Assembly (NCBI GenBank): GCA_038123715.1
Contig: JAYPAN010000022.1
Coordinates: 1 to 26,180 of the forward strand
DNA: 26,180 bases
Source of the DNA: JAYPAN01 sp038123715
Lineage (GTDB): Bacteria; Pseudomonadota; Alphaproteobacteria; RS24
Reading direction: 5' to 3'
Below the pieces are notes generated by a model that made no database searches, was not told the origin of the DNA, and saw only the letters and a program-made list of their open reading frames with translations. Shown piece after piece: positions 15,902 through 24,273 of this stretch; within the stretch, counting starts at the first letter, position 1; each line of letters starts with the position of its first letter. Position numbers and translations under genes: made by a program.

Positions 15902-16517
15902 CGGTTACCGCCAAACAAATACAATCCTCATCACCTTCCGCGCGCGGCCGGTGTTGAACATGCTGGTCAGCCAAAGCAAGCTGACCGCGTTCATATAGAC
16001 GATTACCGTCCCGAAACGCCCCACGCAAGACAAGAGTTGCCTCAATGCCCTTATGTGTGTGGCGCGGAGCAGCTTTTCCGGGCTTGATTTTCAGCAAGCG
16101 CACTTCCTCACCGGCATCGCCAATGGCCAATTTGAAATGGCGCACACCCGGATAGGCGAACCGCCAAGGCAAGCTGTCAAAGGAATGATTAAACACATCG
16201 CGCAGCGGCAAAGGCAAATCCTTATCGGTCGCTTTTTGGCTGCCTGCGTCATTGGCGGCTGCCAAATCAGTGCTGTCATCTTCCCCATCAAGCCGGTTCA
16301 GCACATTGTCAAACGAACTATCGGCCATCGGGGCGGCTTCGGCCTCTTCCAGCAAATAGCCGTTCAGCGATTCAAAAGCGTCAAGCTGACGCCGCGCCGA
16401 AGGCGACAAAGTCGCAAAACTGGCAACCAGAACCGACATGCCATGACCCAAACTGCCGACAGCGTATTGCGCCAGCAGCGACTCAAGGCTTGGACTAAGT
16501 GGTATATGTGCGTTCAA
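15837..16517 (-). CDS. chrR: ChrR-like cupin anti-sigma factor with a degenerate zinc domain
   Basis: ChrR holds an ECF sigma factor inactive until singlet oxygen or organic peroxide releases it. From the TTG at 16517 (AGGAG five bases upstream) the protein has 226 residues. The N-terminal anti-sigma domain shows LLAQYAVGSLGHGMSVLVAS. The cupin domain keeps all four expected metal ligands, H153, H155, E159 (HTHKGIE) and H189 (QHRP), with the same mutual spacing as Rhodobacter ChrR H141, H143, E147 and H177. The anti-sigma zinc ligands do not survive: positions aligned with H31, C35 and C38 read F34, S38 and A41, and no His matches H6. A GTG at 16559 is rejected because it lies in the candidate -10 region. 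No sigma factor gene is adjacent. Confidence 0.82.
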   Translation of the reverse strand: MNAHIPLSPSLESLLAQYAVGSLGHGMSVLVASFATLSPSARRQLDAFESLNGYLLEEAEAAPMADSSFDNVLNRLDGEDDSTDLAAANDAGSQKATDKDLPLPLRDVFNHSFDSLPWRFAYPGVRHFKLAIGDAGEEVRLLKIKPGKAAPRHTHKGIEATLVLRGAFRDGNRLYERGQLALADQHVQHRPRAEGDEDCICLAVTDGALRFTDSLGRVARDFFSRA

Positions 16518-16556
16518 AACGGCTCCTGATATTGCGGTCTGTCTGCATCTCCTATA

Positions 16557-16586
16557 CACATACGATATAACGCAGTTTTTGGATTA
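16557..16586 (-). promoter_or_regulatory. Candidate ECF-sigma promoter for the chrR unit
   Basis: On the minus strand TAATCC, 18 bases, then TATGTG. The core ATCCAAA-N13-CGTAT is identical in sequence and spacing to the one upstream of phrB. Transcription would start near 16551, leaving a leader of about 34 bases before the TTG start with its AGGAG. TAATCC differs at one base from the TGATCC I recall for Rhodobacter RpoE. Confidence 0.55.
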
Positions 16587-16606
16587 GACCAATTCAAAAT
16601 TTCCCG

Positions 16607-16618
16607 AAGACCGGTCTT
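16607..16618. promoter_or_regulatory. Perfect 12-bp palindrome in the cysK-chrR divergent region
   Basis: AAGACCGGTCTT reads the same on both strands. It lies 38 bases before the cysK ATG and about 20 bases upstream of the chrR -35 candidate. It could be an operator for either gene. No known regulator site is recognised. Confidence 0.35.
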
Positions 16619-16656
16619 GTATCACCCATGACCATGCTTGTTCCTTGAGGGTTAGG

Positions 16657-17655
16657 ATGAACTATCGCGAGAATATGATTGCCGCCATTGGCAATACGCC
16701 ACTCATCAAATTGCAGAAAGCCTCACAAGCCACCGGCTGCACGATTTTGGGCAAGGCCGAGTTCATGAATCCCGGCCAATCGGTCAAAGACAGGGCGGCA
16801 TTATATATCATAAGGGATGCCGAAAAGCGCGGCACGCTCAAGCCAGGTGGCACAATTGTCGAAGGCACTGCCGGCAATACCGGCATTGGCATTGCGCTGG
16901 TCGCCAATGCTTTGGGCTATAAATCGGTGATTGTTATTCCCGAAACGCAAAGTCAGGAAAAAAAGGACATGCTGCGGCTGGCCGGTGCGGAGCTGATAGA
17001 AGTGCCGGCTGTGCCATATAAAGACGAAAATAATTATGTAAAATATTCCGGCCGTCTGGCCGATGAGTTGGCGCAAACCACACCGGGCGGCGCGGTATGG
17101 GCCAATCAGTTCGACAATATCGCCAATCGTGAGGCACATATTGAAACGACGGGGCCGGAAATCTGGCAACAAACCGATGGCAAGGTGGATGGCTTCACCT
17201 GCGCCATCGGCACAGGCGGCACGCTGGCTGGCACTGGCATTTACCTGAAACAGAAAAATGAAAATATCCGCATTGCCGCCGCCGACCCGATGGGGGCGTC
17301 CATGTATCATTGGTATAAGCATGGTGAATTGAAAGCCGAAGGCAGCTCCATCACGGAAGGTATCGGACAGGGGCGCGTGACCGCCAATTTACAAGACGCG
17401 CCAATTGATGACGCCTATCAAATCGAAGATGCCGAAGCCCTGCCCATTGTCTTTGACTTGTTAAAGCAGGAAGGATTGTGCCTTGGCGGCTCCAGCGGCA
17501 TTAACATAGCTGGTGCGATGCGTATGGCGGCAGATTTGGGGCCGGGCAAAGTGATTGTCACCATATTGTGCGATTACGGCACGCGCTATCAGTCAAAGCT
17601 CTTTAATCCCGCCTTTTTGAAAGAACAGGGTCTGCCCTGCCCCGATTGGCTCTAG
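16657..17655 (+). CDS. cysK: Cysteine synthase A (O-acetylserine sulfhydrylase)
   Basis: This 332-residue PLP enzyme makes L-cysteine from O-acetylserine and sulfide. The PLP lysine is K44 in NPGQSVKDRAA. The substrate loop is EGTAGNTGIG at about 69-78, the phosphate-binding loop is GTGGTLAG, and GGSSGINIAG follows near the C-terminus. The sequence, with its ADPMGASMYHWY and SSITEGIGQGR segments, matches the alphaproteobacterial CysK branch. GAGG is six bases before the ATG at 16657; an in-frame TTG at 16645 is less likely. It is divergent from chrR, sharing a 139-base intergenic region with a palindrome. It is followed four bases later by a GNAT gene. A cystathionine beta-synthase-like role is less likely at this length. 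Confidence 0.93.
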   Translation: MNYRENMIAAIGNTPLIKLQKASQATGCTILGKAEFMNPGQSVKDRAALYIIRDAEKRGTLKPGGTIVEGTAGNTGIGIALVANALGYKSVIVIPETQSQEKKDMLRLAGAELIEVPAVPYKDENNYVKYSGRLADELAQTTPGGAVWANQFDNIANREAHIETTGPEIWQQTDGKVDGFTCAIGTGGTLAGTGIYLKQKNENIRIAAADPMGASMYHWYKHGELKAEGSSITEGIGQGRVTANLQDAPIDDAYQIEDAEALPIVFDLLKQEGLCLGGSSGINIAGAMRMAADLGPGKVIVTILCDYGTRYQSKLFNPAFLKEQGLPCPDWL

Positions 17656-17659
17656 GCAA

Positions 17660-18178
17660 ATGAAGGCCTATAAAACAATTGTGACGCATCTTGAAATGAC
17701 GGCGCCATTTCCGGTATTTGCCTCGCCTTTGACTTTTGACAGGCCGTTCAGTTACACGCTTGAGCGCAATATGGCATTGGCCGATTACCGGCAGCTTTAC
17801 GATAATGTCGGACGGGCATGGCGTTGGGTCAATCGGCGCAAGCTGACCGACCGGATGCTGGCCGCGCTGATACATCACCCTGATATTGATATTTTCGTCC
17901 TGCGCGACGGCAATCGCCCGATTGGCTATGTGGAATTGAATTTCCGCAAGAAAAAGCAGGCTGAAATTGTCTTTGTCGGGCTTGTGGAAGACTATATTGG
18001 CCGTGGATTGGGGCCGCAAATGCTCGGCCATGCCATGCACCATATTCAGACGCGCGCGCCGCAACGTGTTATTATTCAAACCTGCACGCTTGACCACCCT
18101 GCCGCCCTGCTGCTTTATCAAAGCGTTGGCTTCACGCCCTATGACCGGAAAAAAGTGGTGATTTACGACGATGTTTGA
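17660..18178 (+). CDS. GNAT-family N-acetyltransferase
   Basis: This 172-residue protein has the GNAT acetyl-CoA motif A, VEDYIGRGLGPQML at about residues 111-124, preceded by the beta-strand AEIVFVGL. It ends with ALLLYQSVGFTPY, the usual motif B ending. The substrate is not apparent. The start at 17660 is kept because the N-terminal THLEMTAP is, as I recall, conserved in related proteins. It follows cysK by four bases, so coupled translation is likely, and there is no strong ribosome-binding site. It converges on aapP. Confidence 0.85.
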   Translation: MKAYKTIVTHLEMTAPFPVFASPLTFDRPFSYTLERNMALADYRQLYDNVGRAWRWVNRRKLTDRMLAALIHHPDIDIFVLRDGNRPIGYVELNFRKKKQAEIVFVGLVEDYIGRGLGPQMLGHAMHHIQTRAPQRVIIQTCTLDHPAALLLYQSVGFTPYDRKKVVIYDDV

Positions 18179-18211
18179 TGTGCCTGACCGGCCTCTTGCA
18201 TCAATGCTGCT

Positions 18212-18952
18212 TTAATGCTGCAAAACCTGACTGAGGAATAATTTGGTGCGGTCATTTTGCGGATTGGAGAAAAACGCTTGCGGCGCGTTCTGTTCGACAA
18301 TCTCACCGCCATCCATGAAAATCACTCGGTCGGCCACTTGTCGGGCAAATCCCATTTCATGCGTCACGCATAACATGGTCATACCATCTTCGGCCAGCTC
18401 GACCATCACATCCAGCACTTCCTTAATCATTTCCGGGTCAAGCGCCGAGGTTGGCTCGTCAAACAGCATAATTTTCGGCGTCATGCACAACGCCCGCGCA
18501 ATCGCCACGCGCTGTTGCTGACCGCCGGATAATTGCCCCGGATATTTATCGGCCTGATCGGGTATTCGCACACGCTCCAGATATTTGCGCGCAATATCCT
18601 CGGCATCTTTCTGGGTCATGCCGCGCACCCAAATCGGCGCCAGCGCGCAATTTTGAAGCACGGTCATATGCGGAAACAGATTGAATTGCTGAAACACCAT
18701 GCCGACTTCCGAGCGTATCGCATCGATATTTTTCAAACCGGCATCCAGCACCATGCCATTGACCTCAATCAAGCCTTCCTGATGTTCTTCCAGCCGATTG
18801 ATACATCTGATAAGGGTGGATTTGCCCGAACCGGATGGCCCGCAAATCACGATTTGCTCACCGCCTGCCACTTGCAGGTCAATGTCGCGCAGCACATGGA
18901 AATTGCCATACCATTTGTTCATTTTTTCGATGCGGATAATCGGGTCACTCAT
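18212..18952 (-). CDS. aapP: General L-amino acid ABC transporter, ATP-binding protein
   Basis: This 246-residue ATPase powers uptake of polar amino acids. Walker A is GPSGSGKST at 38-46, the Q-loop is at Q88-Q89, the signature is LSGGQQQ at 141-147, Walker B is IMLFDEP at 161-167, and the switch histidine is H198. The start at 18952 is chosen because AGGA lies about nine bases upstream and the protein begins with the family's usual strand. An in-frame ATG 50 codons earlier would overlap aapM and add non-homologous residues. It is the last gene of the aapJQMP run, 23 bases after aapM. The permease architecture identifies the system as Aap rather than a simpler His/Glu transporter. Confidence 0.94.
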   Translation of the reverse strand: MSDPIIRIEKMNKWYGNFHVLRDIDLQVAGGEQIVICGPSGSGKSTLIRCINRLEEHQEGLIEVNGMVLDAGLKNIDAIRSEVGMVFQQFNLFPHMTVLQNCALAPIWVRGMTQKDAEDIARKYLERVRIPDQADKYPGQLSGGQQQRVAIARALCMTPKIMLFDEPTSALDPEMIKEVLDVMVELAEDGMTMLCVTHEMGFARQVADRVIFMDGGEIVEQNAPQAFFSNPQNDRTKLFLSQVLQH

Positions 18953-18975
18953 CTTTCGTTTCCTGTCAAATGCGG

Positions 18976-20082
18976 TTAATCGCCGTCCGTTGACAGCCGT
19001 TTTTCCATAAATATCGAATAGCGGGACATGGCAAAACAAAACGCCCAAAATACAAATCCGGCAAAAACATAGCCGGTTATATGGGTTTCCGGCGTTGCCC
19101 AACTGGCATCGGTGAAATGCAATTGCACAATGCCCAAAAGGTCAAACAGACCGACAATCAGCACCAATGTCGTGTCTTTGAACAGCCCGATAAATGTGTT
19201 CACAATGCCCGGTACCACCATTTTCAAAGCCTGCGGCAAAACAATCAGCCGCGTTGTTTTCCAATAGCTCATGCCCAAAGCAGCCGCCGCTTCCACCTGC
19301 CCTTTTGGTATTGCTTGTAATCCGCCGCGCACCACTTCAGCCATATAGGCAGAAGAAAACAGGGCAACGCCAATCAGACAGCGCATCAGCTTGTCAAAAT
19401 TCACCCCATCCGGCAAAAACAGCGGCAGCATGACACTGGCCATAAACAATACGGTGATAAGCGGCACACCGCGAAAAATCTCGATAAAGCCAATGCACAG
19501 CGCACGCAGCACCGGCAATTGCGCGCGCCGTCCCAAAGCCAGTGCAATGCCCAGTGGCAAGGAAGCGACAATACCGGTAATCGCCACCACCAAAGTCACC
19601 AACAAGCCACCCCAATCGCTGGTGCTGACTTCGGTGAGGCCGAACATGCCGCCGGTCAGCAGCGCAAAGGCAAAGACCGGAAAAAACCCAAGCAGAAAAA
19701 CCGCGTTCACACGCTTATAGGGCGCAGCAGGGATAAGCATGGGCAACAGGCCAATAATGCCCGCCGCAAATACCAGATTAACCCGCCAGCGTTCCGCCTC
19801 CGGATAGCGACCATAAATAAACTGTCCGAATTTCGCTTCAATGAACGGCCAACACGCGCCCTGCACCTGTTTCAAACAGGCCGACCGGTCAACACCGGTA
19901 AAACTGGCATTCAAAAATGCCCAGCCAATCACCACATCGAGCAGCCAGAAAAGAAACACAGCCGCCAATAAAGTCATCACCATATCGCGTGGTGTCGCCA
20001 TTAAATTGCGCCGCACCCAACCCCATGCGCCAATCGTATTGACCGGTGCCGGACGCGCCGGAGATGGTGTCCACGCCGTCAT
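18976..20082 (-). CDS. aapM: General L-amino acid ABC transporter permease AapM
   Basis: This 368-residue inner-membrane permease of the HisM family has several hydrophobic segments, for example VMTLLAAVFLFWLLDVVIGWAF near residue 40 and LVTLVVAITGIVASLPLGIALALG. The EAA loop is EAAAALGMSYWKTTRLIVLPQAL near residue 280, where the ATPase docks. A long N-terminal extension before the core permease domain is typical of AapM/BztC. The insertion with paired cysteines, CLKQVQGAC, matches the periplasmic loop seen in that family. The ATG overlaps the aapQ stop codon by four bases (ATGA), so translation is coupled. Confidence 0.93.
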   Translation of the reverse strand: MTAWTPSPARPAPVNTIGAWGWVRRNLMATPRDMVMTLLAAVFLFWLLDVVIGWAFLNASFTGVDRSACLKQVQGACWPFIEAKFGQFIYGRYPEAERWRVNLVFAAGIIGLLPMLIPAAPYKRVNAVFLLGFFPVFAFALLTGGMFGLTEVSTSDWGGLLVTLVVAITGIVASLPLGIALALGRRAQLPVLRALCIGFIEIFRGVPLITVLFMASVMLPLFLPDGVNFDKLMRCLIGVALFSSAYMAEVVRGGLQAIPKGQVEAAAALGMSYWKTTRLIVLPQALKMVVPGIVNTFIGLFKDTTLVLIVGLFDLLGIVQLHFTDASWATPETHITGYVFAGFVFWAFCFAMSRYSIFMEKRLSTDGD

Positions 20083-21227
20083 GTATTCTGCCCCACCAGC
20101 GCCACGCGGCGATTATATTGGTTCATGGCAAAAGAGGTCAGCAAGCTCAGCGTCAGGTAAATCATCATTGTGATGAAAATGATTTCCACCGCTTGACCCA
20201 CTTGCGTCAGCGTTGTGCCAGCGAAAACCGAGACGATATCGGGATAGGCTATCGCTACGGCCAGTGAGGAGTTTTTGGTCAAATTGAGATATTGGCTGGT
20301 CAGCGGCGGGATAATCACCCGTAAAGCCTGCGGCAGCACCACCAAATTCAATGTTCTGGCTTCCGGCAGGCCAAGCGCCGATGCCGCTTCGGTTTGTCCC
20401 TTATTGACCGACATAATACCGGCGCGGACAATTTCAGCAATAAAGGCTGCGGTGTAGAGGCTGAGTGCCAAAAGCAGGGCGGCGAATTCGGGAATGACAA
20501 CCAGCCCGCCGCGAAAATTAAAGCCTTTTAACGCCGGCATATCCGCTGAGAAAGGAAAGCCCACAAAAACATAAAGCAAGGCGACCAGTAACAAGGCCAA
20601 TCCGGCCATAATGCGCCAAACAGGTGTTGGCGCGCCGGTCAGCAAGCGGCTGCGTAAAGCGCGGCGGCGCAAAAAGAAAAACGCGGCAATCAGCAGGCCA
20701 ATGGCGGGCAGATAAGCCCATGCGCCCGCGCCTGCTTCAAACCAAGGCAGAATAAGCCCGCGATTGGTCAGGAATATACTGTCGCCAATCGCTGTTGCCC
20801 GTCGCGGCGACGGCAAATTACGCAGCACACCGAAATACCAAAACATGATTTGCAGCAAAAGCGGCACATTGCGGAATATCTCGACATAGACCATCGCAAT
20901 GCGGCTTACCAACCAATTGCTCGACAGCCGCGCCACACCAACCGAAAAGCCGATAAGTGAGGCAAAGATGATACCCAGCGTCGAGACCAGCAGCGTGTTG
21001 GACAGCCCGACCAGCAAGACACGGAAATAAGTATCATCTTCATTGTAGTTGATAAGCGTTTGGTTGATGCCAAAGCCGGCACGCTCAGACAAAAATCCGA
21101 AGCCGGTCGAGATATTCTGTCGTTCCAGATTCGACATGACATTACCAACCAGCCAAGAAACCGCCAGCAAAGCAAGCGCGGCAGTGACCAGTTGCGCCAG
21201 CACATCGCGGCGTTTGAAATATGACAT
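20079..21227 (-). CDS. aapQ: General L-amino acid ABC transporter permease AapQ
   Basis: This 382-residue inner-membrane permease pairs with AapM. The N-terminal segment QLVTAALALLAVSWLVGNVMSNL spans the membrane. It is followed by a loop with ISTGFGFLSERAGFGI, characteristic of AapQ/BztB. The core includes VYVEIFRNVPLLLQIMFWY. The EAA loop is EAASALGLPEARTLNLVVLPQAL near residue 280. It lies 94 bases after aapJ on the same strand. That gap shows no strong hairpin by eye, though a gap there is usual in such operons. GGGG lies close to the ATG. Confidence 0.94.
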   Translation of the reverse strand: MSYFKRRDVLAQLVTAALALLAVSWLVGNVMSNLERQNISTGFGFLSERAGFGINQTLINYNEDDTYFRVLLVGLSNTLLVSTLGIIFASLIGFSVGVARLSSNWLVSRIAMVYVEIFRNVPLLLQIMFWYFGVLRNLPSPRRATAIGDSIFLTNRGLILPWFEAGAGAWAYLPAIGLLIAAFFFLRRRALRSRLLTGAPTPVWRIMAGLALLLVALLYVFVGFPFSADMPALKGFNFRGGLVVIPEFAALLLALSLYTAAFIAEIVRAGIMSVNKGQTEAASALGLPEARTLNLVVLPQALRVIIPPLTSQYLNLTKNSSLAVAIAYPDIVSVFAGTTLTQVGQAVEIIFITMMIYLTLSLLTSFAMNQYNRRVALVGQNT

Positions 21228-21321
21228 AACCCCGTTTATAGCGGATTCTCCCTTTTTGTTATCGGGCTATATTGCCTGCCATATCATCCGGTCAGCAAAA
21301 ACATGTTAAAGGCGCGTCGGT

Positions 21322-22353
21322 TTAGCGAATGGGCGGTGCATATTGCAGCCCGCCATCGCGCCACAAAGCATTCACACCACGGGCTATGCCAAGCGGCGTG
21401 TTTCTGCCGACATTGCGTTCAAATGTTTCGCCATAATTGCCGACTTCGGTGATGATATTGGCCGCCCATTTGGCTTTCAGCCCCATATTTTCACCGAATG
21501 TGCCGTCAACCCCGACAAGCCGCCGGACAGCCGGGTTTTTCGATTTCGCCATCGCCTTCACATTGCGCGAGGTCACACCCAATTCTTCGGCGTTAATCAT
21601 CGCCCAATGCGACCAGCGCACAATATCGCCCCATTGGTCGTCACCTTGGCGCACAACCGGCCCCAAAGGCTCTTTGGAAATAATTTCCGGCAAGACAATA
21701 TGGTCTTTTGGGCGGGTCAGTTTCAACCGTTGGGCATAAAGCGCCGACTGGTCGGTTGTGTAGGCGTCGCAACGACCGGTATTGTAAGCAGCGACGGCCT
21801 CATCGGCTTTCTCAAAAGCGACAATCTCATATTGCATATTATTGGTGCGGAAATAATCCGCCGCATTCAATTCGGTTGTCGTGCCAAGATTGGTGCAAAG
21901 CGATGCGCCGTCCAATTCACGCACGGATTTAATGCCCAAATCCTTACGCACCATAAAACCCTGACCGTCATAATAGTTGACGCCGGTAAAATCGACCCCC
22001 AAGGCCGTGTCCCGATGCATTGACCATGTGGTATTGCGCGCCAGCAAATCAACCTCGCCCGATTGCAGCGCGGTAAAGCGCTCCTTGGCCGATAATGCGG
22101 TGAATTTGACATATTTCCGACCGGGGCCGAAAACTGCCGCCCCGACAGCCCGACACAAATCGACATCAATGCCCGTCCAACGACCAGTATCATCGGGATT
22201 GGAAAACCCCGGAAGACCTTGCGAGACACCGCAGGCGACATAGCCGCGCTTCTTGACGACCGACAAAGTGCCTGCCGCTTGTGCCGGCATCAGACCGACC
22301 GCAAAAGTAAAAAGTGCAAAAAGAGACAAAAACCGAGAGCTTTTCAAAAACAT
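21322..22353 (-). CDS. aapJ: General L-amino acid ABC transporter, periplasmic binding protein
   Basis: This 343-residue solute-binding protein has a signal peptide cut after PAQA at about residue 26. The mature part begins GTLSVVKKRGYVACGVSQGLPGFS and contains WTGIDVDLCRAVGAAVFG and RNTTWSMHRDT, all strong AapJ/BztA markers. It captures a broad range of L-amino acids in the periplasm for AapQM. AGAGG lies seven bases before the ATG. The 63-base region shared with the divergent metC must hold both promoters; no convincing -35/-10 pair was found. Confidence 0.95.
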   Translation of the reverse strand: MFLKSSRFLSLFALFTFAVGLMPAQAAGTLSVVKKRGYVACGVSQGLPGFSNPDDTGRWTGIDVDLCRAVGAAVFGPGRKYVKFTALSAKERFTALQSGEVDLLARNTTWSMHRDTALGVDFTGVNYYDGQGFMVRKDLGIKSVRELDGASLCTNLGTTTELNAADYFRTNNMQYEIVAFEKADEAVAAYNTGRCDAYTTDQSALYAQRLKLTRPKDHIVLPEIISKEPLGPVVRQGDDQWGDIVRWSHWAMINAEELGVTSRNVKAMAKSKNPAVRRLVGVDGTFGENMGLKAKWAANIITEVGNYGETFERNVGRNTPLGIARGVNALWRDGGLQYAPPIR

Positions 22354-22416
22354 GCGTTAACCTCTGACATCGAATAGGTTGCAATTCTAACATCAATTTG
22401 GGAGAAAAAAACAGTT

Positions 22417-23571
22417 ATGAAGGACGAAACCAAAACTATTTTGGCCGGACGCGACCCGGAAACCCATTTTGGTGCGGTCAATCCGCCTGTTTATCACGCT
22501 TCGACCATTATTTATCCGTCGCTGGCCGCCATTCGCGGCACGCAACAAATCCCCTACACTTATGGCCGTCGCGCCACGCCGACAACCGATGCGCTGACAA
22601 AGGCGATGATTGAGCTGGAACAGGCCGATGGTTGTGTGTTGACACCAAGCGGCCTGTCTGCGGTGACGCTGGCTATATTATCTGCCGTCAAAACAGGCGA
22701 CCATTTGCTGATGGTGGACAGCGCCTATACACCAACCCGCAGTTTTTGCGACAAATATCTGGTAAAAATGGGCGTTGAAACAGAATATTACGACCCGCTT
22801 ATCGGCGGCGATATTGCCAAATTGATACGCCCGAATACGGCTTTGATTTTCACAGAAAGCCCCGGCTCGCAAACCTTTGAAGTGCAAGACATACCGGCCA
22901 TTGTGGCGGCTGCCAAAGCGGTCAATGTGTTGACTGCCATTGATAACACATGGGCAAGTCATCATTATTTCAAACCCTTAGTGCATGGTATTGATATATC
23001 GGTTCAGGCGGCGACAAAATATATTATCGGCCATGCTGACGCGCTGCTGGGAACCGTCTGCGCCAGAGGCGAGGTTTATGCCAATGTCAAACGCTTGTGG
23101 AATATGCTGGGCATGAGCGTCGGGCCGGATGATGTTTATCTCGCCTTGCGCGGCCTGCGAAGCCTGCCCGCGCGGCTGGCGCAGCACAGTAAAACCACGC
23201 TGGATATTGCCAGCTGGCTGGAAACCCTGCCCTTTATCCGCAATGTTCTTTATCCTGCCTTACCGAGCCATGCCGGCCATGCGCTTTGGCAGCGTGATTT
23301 TACCGGTGCGACCGGCCTTTTTGCCATAGAAACGACCCCTTGCAGCGAGGACAGCCTGGCTGCCATGCTCGACAATATGCGTTTGTTTTCAATGGGCTAT
23401 AGCTGGGGCGGCTATGAAAGCCTGATTGTGCCGGGCGAATATACCCGCCAGTGCCGCCCTTATGAAACAGATGGTCATTTATTGCGCCTGCATATCGGCC
23501 TTGAACATGGCGATGATTTGCAGGCCGATTTGGCCGACGGCTTTGCCCGTGCCGGTTTTGCGACTGCCTGA
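22417..23571 (+). CDS. metC: Cystathionine beta-lyase
   Basis: This 384-residue PLP enzyme of the Cys/Met metabolism family cleaves cystathionine to homocysteine, pyruvate and ammonia in methionine synthesis. PLP lysine K201 is in QAATKYIIGHAD, with D176 in DNTWAS. YTYGRRATPT near residue 48 carries the Tyr-Arg pair that contacts the cofactor of the partner subunit, and SGLSAV is the phosphate loop. The C-terminus SWGGYESL fits MetC rather than cystathionine gamma-synthase. GGGAG lies about 14 bases before the ATG, which is rather far. The divergent metC-aapJ arrangement is known in rhizobia and supports the identity. Confidence 0.92.
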   Translation: MKDETKTILAGRDPETHFGAVNPPVYHASTIIYPSLAAIRGTQQIPYTYGRRATPTTDALTKAMIELEQADGCVLTPSGLSAVTLAILSAVKTGDHLLMVDSAYTPTRSFCDKYLVKMGVETEYYDPLIGGDIAKLIRPNTALIFTESPGSQTFEVQDIPAIVAAAKAVNVLTAIDNTWASHHYFKPLVHGIDISVQAATKYIIGHADALLGTVCARGEVYANVKRLWNMLGMSVGPDDVYLALRGLRSLPARLAQHSKTTLDIASWLETLPFIRNVLYPALPSHAGHALWQRDFTGATGLFAIETTPCSEDSLAAMLDNMRLFSMGYSWGGYESLIVPGEYTRQCRPYETDGHLLRLHIGLEHGDDLQADLADGFARAGFATA

Positions 23572-23576
23572 CCGCC

Positions 23577-24182
23577 TTATGGCGTTTCCGGAATGAAATT
23601 GTCGGCGCGGCTTTCCGCCTCGGCCAATTGCTCCGCCGTCATTTCAGACGCCATTTGCTCCAACGCCTTATTGGCAAATGGCGCAAAGCCCTGATCGCGC
23701 GACAAGAGATAAAACTTATAGGCTTCTATTTTATTCTGGTCGATACCCTCGCCAGCCTCCAGCATGGAGGCAATGTTAAACATGGCGGCAGGCATGCCCA
23801 GCCGCGCCGCCTGCAAGTAAAGCTGCGCCGCCCTTTCGCGATTCATCGGCACACCCGTGCCATAATCATAAAGCGAGGCAAGGTCGGTCAATGCGCGCGG
23901 GTCAGCTTTTTCCGCCGCCTGTTTCAGATATTTGAAAGCCAAGCCAATATCGCGCTTGACCACTTTGGCGTCAAAAAACTCTTCGCTCAAGCGATAAGCC
24001 GAACCGGCATCGCCCGCTTCGGCGGCTTTTTTCCAGTATTCTATGGCTTCTTCATATTGGCCGCGGCGGTAAATATCCTGCCCTTCGCGTTCCGACAGCG
24101 CATGCGCCTCGCCAACCAAAAGGGCAATCCCCATTACACCAAGCTTGGCAGACAAGCCCCAAACGCGCGTCATTTTTACCAT
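23577..24182 (-). CDS. Secreted Sel1-like repeat protein
   Basis: This 201-residue protein has a signal peptide, with a hydrophobic stretch LGVMGIALLVG ending EAHA at about residue 28. It is followed by about three Sel1/TPR-type helical repeats of around 36 residues. These include YEEAIEYWKKAAEAGDAGSAYRL, AFKYLKQAAEKADPRALTDLASLYDYG, and AAQLYLQAARLGMPAAMFNIASMLEAG. Such repeats act as protein-protein adaptors in the envelope. No partner is apparent. An ATG three codons in (24173) is an alternative start. It converges on metC with five bases between and is divergent from the next gene. Confidence 0.82.
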   Translation of the reverse strand: MVKMTRVWGLSAKLGVMGIALLVGEAHALSEREGQDIYRRGQYEEAIEYWKKAAEAGDAGSAYRLSEEFFDAKVVKRDIGLAFKYLKQAAEKADPRALTDLASLYDYGTGVPMNRERAAQLYLQAARLGMPAAMFNIASMLEAGEGIDQNKIEAYKFYLLSRDQGFAPFANKALEQMASEMTAEQLAEAESRADNFIPETP

Positions 24183-24202
24183 GCCACTATCCCAACCTGA
24201 AA

Positions 24203-24231
24203 TTGACCTTTGACGGGCAATGCCCCATAAA
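24203..24231 (+). promoter_or_regulatory. Housekeeping-type promoter for the amidotransferase-like gene
   Basis: TTGACC and CATAAA are separated by exactly 17 bases. Transcription would begin near 24238. This excludes the in-frame ATG at 24220 and supports the start at 24274. Confidence 0.5.
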
Positions 24232-24273
24232 CGCCCCTATATTCTTCATCTGGCTAGCAAAGGTCAAGTCGCC

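Noticed and set aside
18953..19102. N-terminal extension of AapP by 50 residues
   Set aside because: It overlaps aapM and lacks ABC ATPase sequence. The ATG at 18952 has AGGA in place.
22354..22416. SAM riboswitch or other leader before metC
   Set aside because: The 63-base divergent gap is too short for a riboswitch plus promoter, and no SAM-II-like pairing was found.
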